Shown one piece after another: positions 4,715-5,329 of a stretch of DNA of 5,329 nucleotides. The stretch is from Steroidobacteraceae bacterium. Its GTDB lineage: Bacteria > Pseudomonadota > Gammaproteobacteria > Steroidobacterales > Steroidobacteraceae. A program made the translations under genes and the position numbers. The stretch lies in assembly GCA_025927665.1 (NCBI GenBank), contig JAICKZ010000225.1, positions 1 through 5,329 of the forward strand. Reading direction: 5' to 3'. The first letter of the stretch is position 1; every line of letters starts with the position of its first letter. The notes under the pieces were generated by a model, which ran no database searches, was not told the DNA's origin, and saw only the letters and a list, made by a program, of their open reading frames with translations.

Positions 4715-4946
4715 AGAAAATCCTTACATGAGGAGTTGACGGCGTCTGTACAAAAAATTGTTGCACATTATGCTGCATAAATGCTTTCTTAAAATCAAGT
4801 ATTGATAATGCGTTGCACTTCACTCAATTTATATCATCGATGACTCAAAACGGCATAGTGCTATTTCTTCTTTATCACTGTGAAGCTTATGCCACAATAG
4901 AGTGAAGCGCTGAAATCATAGTGCCGTCAGTGTTCTTTCAAAATAC
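4715..4946. other. Divergent promoter region between thioesterase and exporter genes
   Basis: The 232-bp gap must carry promoters for both flanking genes, but no box pair stands out. It has the thioesterase ribosome site (reverse-strand AAGGA, 4721-4725), a direct repeat CATAGTGC (4854-4861 and 4917-4924), and an inverted pair CTTCACTC (4818-4825) / GAGTGAAG (4900-4907) around the region likely to hold the promoters. These could be operator half-sites for a shared regulator. No RNA gene or credible small ORF was seen. Confidence 0.5.
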
Positions 4947-5329
4947 ATGCGTTCCATCATCAAACGATTTCACATTCTCTATATCAACCCGCGCTTCAGA
5001 GTGTTGTTCTTTCTGAATGTATTGCTGGGCTTTGCGTATTCATTTGTGTCGCCATTCATGTCGATGTTCGGTACGCAGGAAATCGGCATGAGCAACATGC
5101 TGTTTGGCATATTCATGACCATGACTGCTGCGGGCGGCGTGTTGATCGGCACGGTACTAGCGCGTTATTCAGATACACATTTTAGTCGTCGTTCAATGTT
5201 ATTGTGCTGCAGTTTGGCAGGCGCGGTGGGTTATGCTGCGTACGCCTACTTAAGATCGTTCGTACCTTTGGTGATTGTCGGCACACTTGCCATTGGTATG
5301 TCCACCGCCACTTTCGCGCAATTGTTTGC
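4947..5329 (+). CDS. Set-family MFS sugar efflux transporter, N-terminal part, cut by window edge
   Basis: ATG 4947 opens a frame of 127 codons to the window end. A TGA lies upstream in frame with no other start between, though no clear Shine-Dalgarno precedes the ATG. A short basic N-terminus (MRSIIKRFHILYINPRFR) is followed by hydrophobic segments at about residues 19-41, 51-71, 84-101 and 105 onwards, the start of a major facilitator bundle. The loop between the second and third segments, ARYSDTHFSRRSML, is the MFS motif A position (D then RR). The order of features, including the FAQLFA stretch at the end, resembles E. coli SetA/SetB, inner-membrane exporters of sugars or sugar analogues. 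Substrate cannot be told from this half-protein; another MFS subfamily is possible. Confidence 0.8.
   Translation, partial: MRSIIKRFHILYINPRFRVLFFLNVLLGFAYSFVSPFMSMFGTQEIGMSNMLFGIFMTMTAAGGVLIGTVLARYSDTHFSRRSMLLCCSLAGAVGYAAYAYLRSFVPLVIVGTLAIGMSTATFAQLF

Noticed and set aside
4762..4777. TGCACATTATGCTGCA as an NtrC site upstream of the thioesterase
   Set aside because: It is one base short of the NtrC spacing and no sigma-54 promoter lies near it.
1..5329. CRISPR array, tRNA or rRNA genes
   Set aside because: No regularly spaced repeats, cloverleaf or rRNA-like sequence was seen on either strand.

Overview
The window looks like chromosomal DNA of a gammaproteobacterium of moderate GC content. 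This is inferred from gene content (an Omp85-type outer-membrane protein, NasT/NasS, a Set-type sugar exporter), a sigma-54 promoter with an NtrC-like site, and a 'GTCATTCCCGCG' repeat typical of intergenic repeats in proteobacteria. No genus can be named from the sequence alone.

Layout: (1) Positions 1-1645, minus strand: one long open frame that runs off the left edge and encodes a single-POTRA Omp85 (BamA/TamA-like) outer-membrane protein with a clear signal peptide. (2) 1646-2308: a long, information-rich intergenic region. It holds an NtrC-like site (1763-1779), a near-perfect sigma-54 -24/-12 promoter (1866-1881), a short predicted leader or small RNA with an A1/G4 hexaloop hairpin overlapping a terminator-like stem (1892-1990), a perfect 12-bp inverted repeat (1995-2029), two tiny reading frames with excellent Shine-Dalgarno sites (22 and 7 codons), and an antisense 95-codon Cys-rich frame. 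(3) 2309-4110, plus strand: nasT (response regulator with ANTAR RNA-binding domain) and nasS (cytoplasmic NrtA-like nitrate/nitrite sensor), overlapping by ATGA. (4) 4131-4256: a small hairpin and a 111-bp palindromic, MITE- or BIME-like repeat between convergent genes. (5) 4292-4714, minus strand: a hotdog-fold thioesterase closely resembling fluoroacetyl-CoA thioesterase FlK, with its catalytic triad but without the Phe36 gate. (6) 4947-5329, plus strand, divergent from the thioesterase: the start of a Set-family MFS sugar exporter that runs off the right edge.

How it works together: in known systems NasS holds NasT inactive until nitrate or nitrite binds NasS; free NasT then binds a two-hairpin leader RNA and prevents termination in front of nitrate-assimilation genes. 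The unusual point here is that the NtrC/sigma-54 signals and the candidate ANTAR leader lie upstream of nasTS itself, about 320 bp from nasT, and no nitrate-assimilation enzyme gene is visible. This suggests either autoregulation of the sensor pair or a stand-alone nitrogen-controlled small RNA that could bind NasT. The outer-membrane protein, thioesterase and exporter show no functional link to nitrate sensing and are probably just neighbours.
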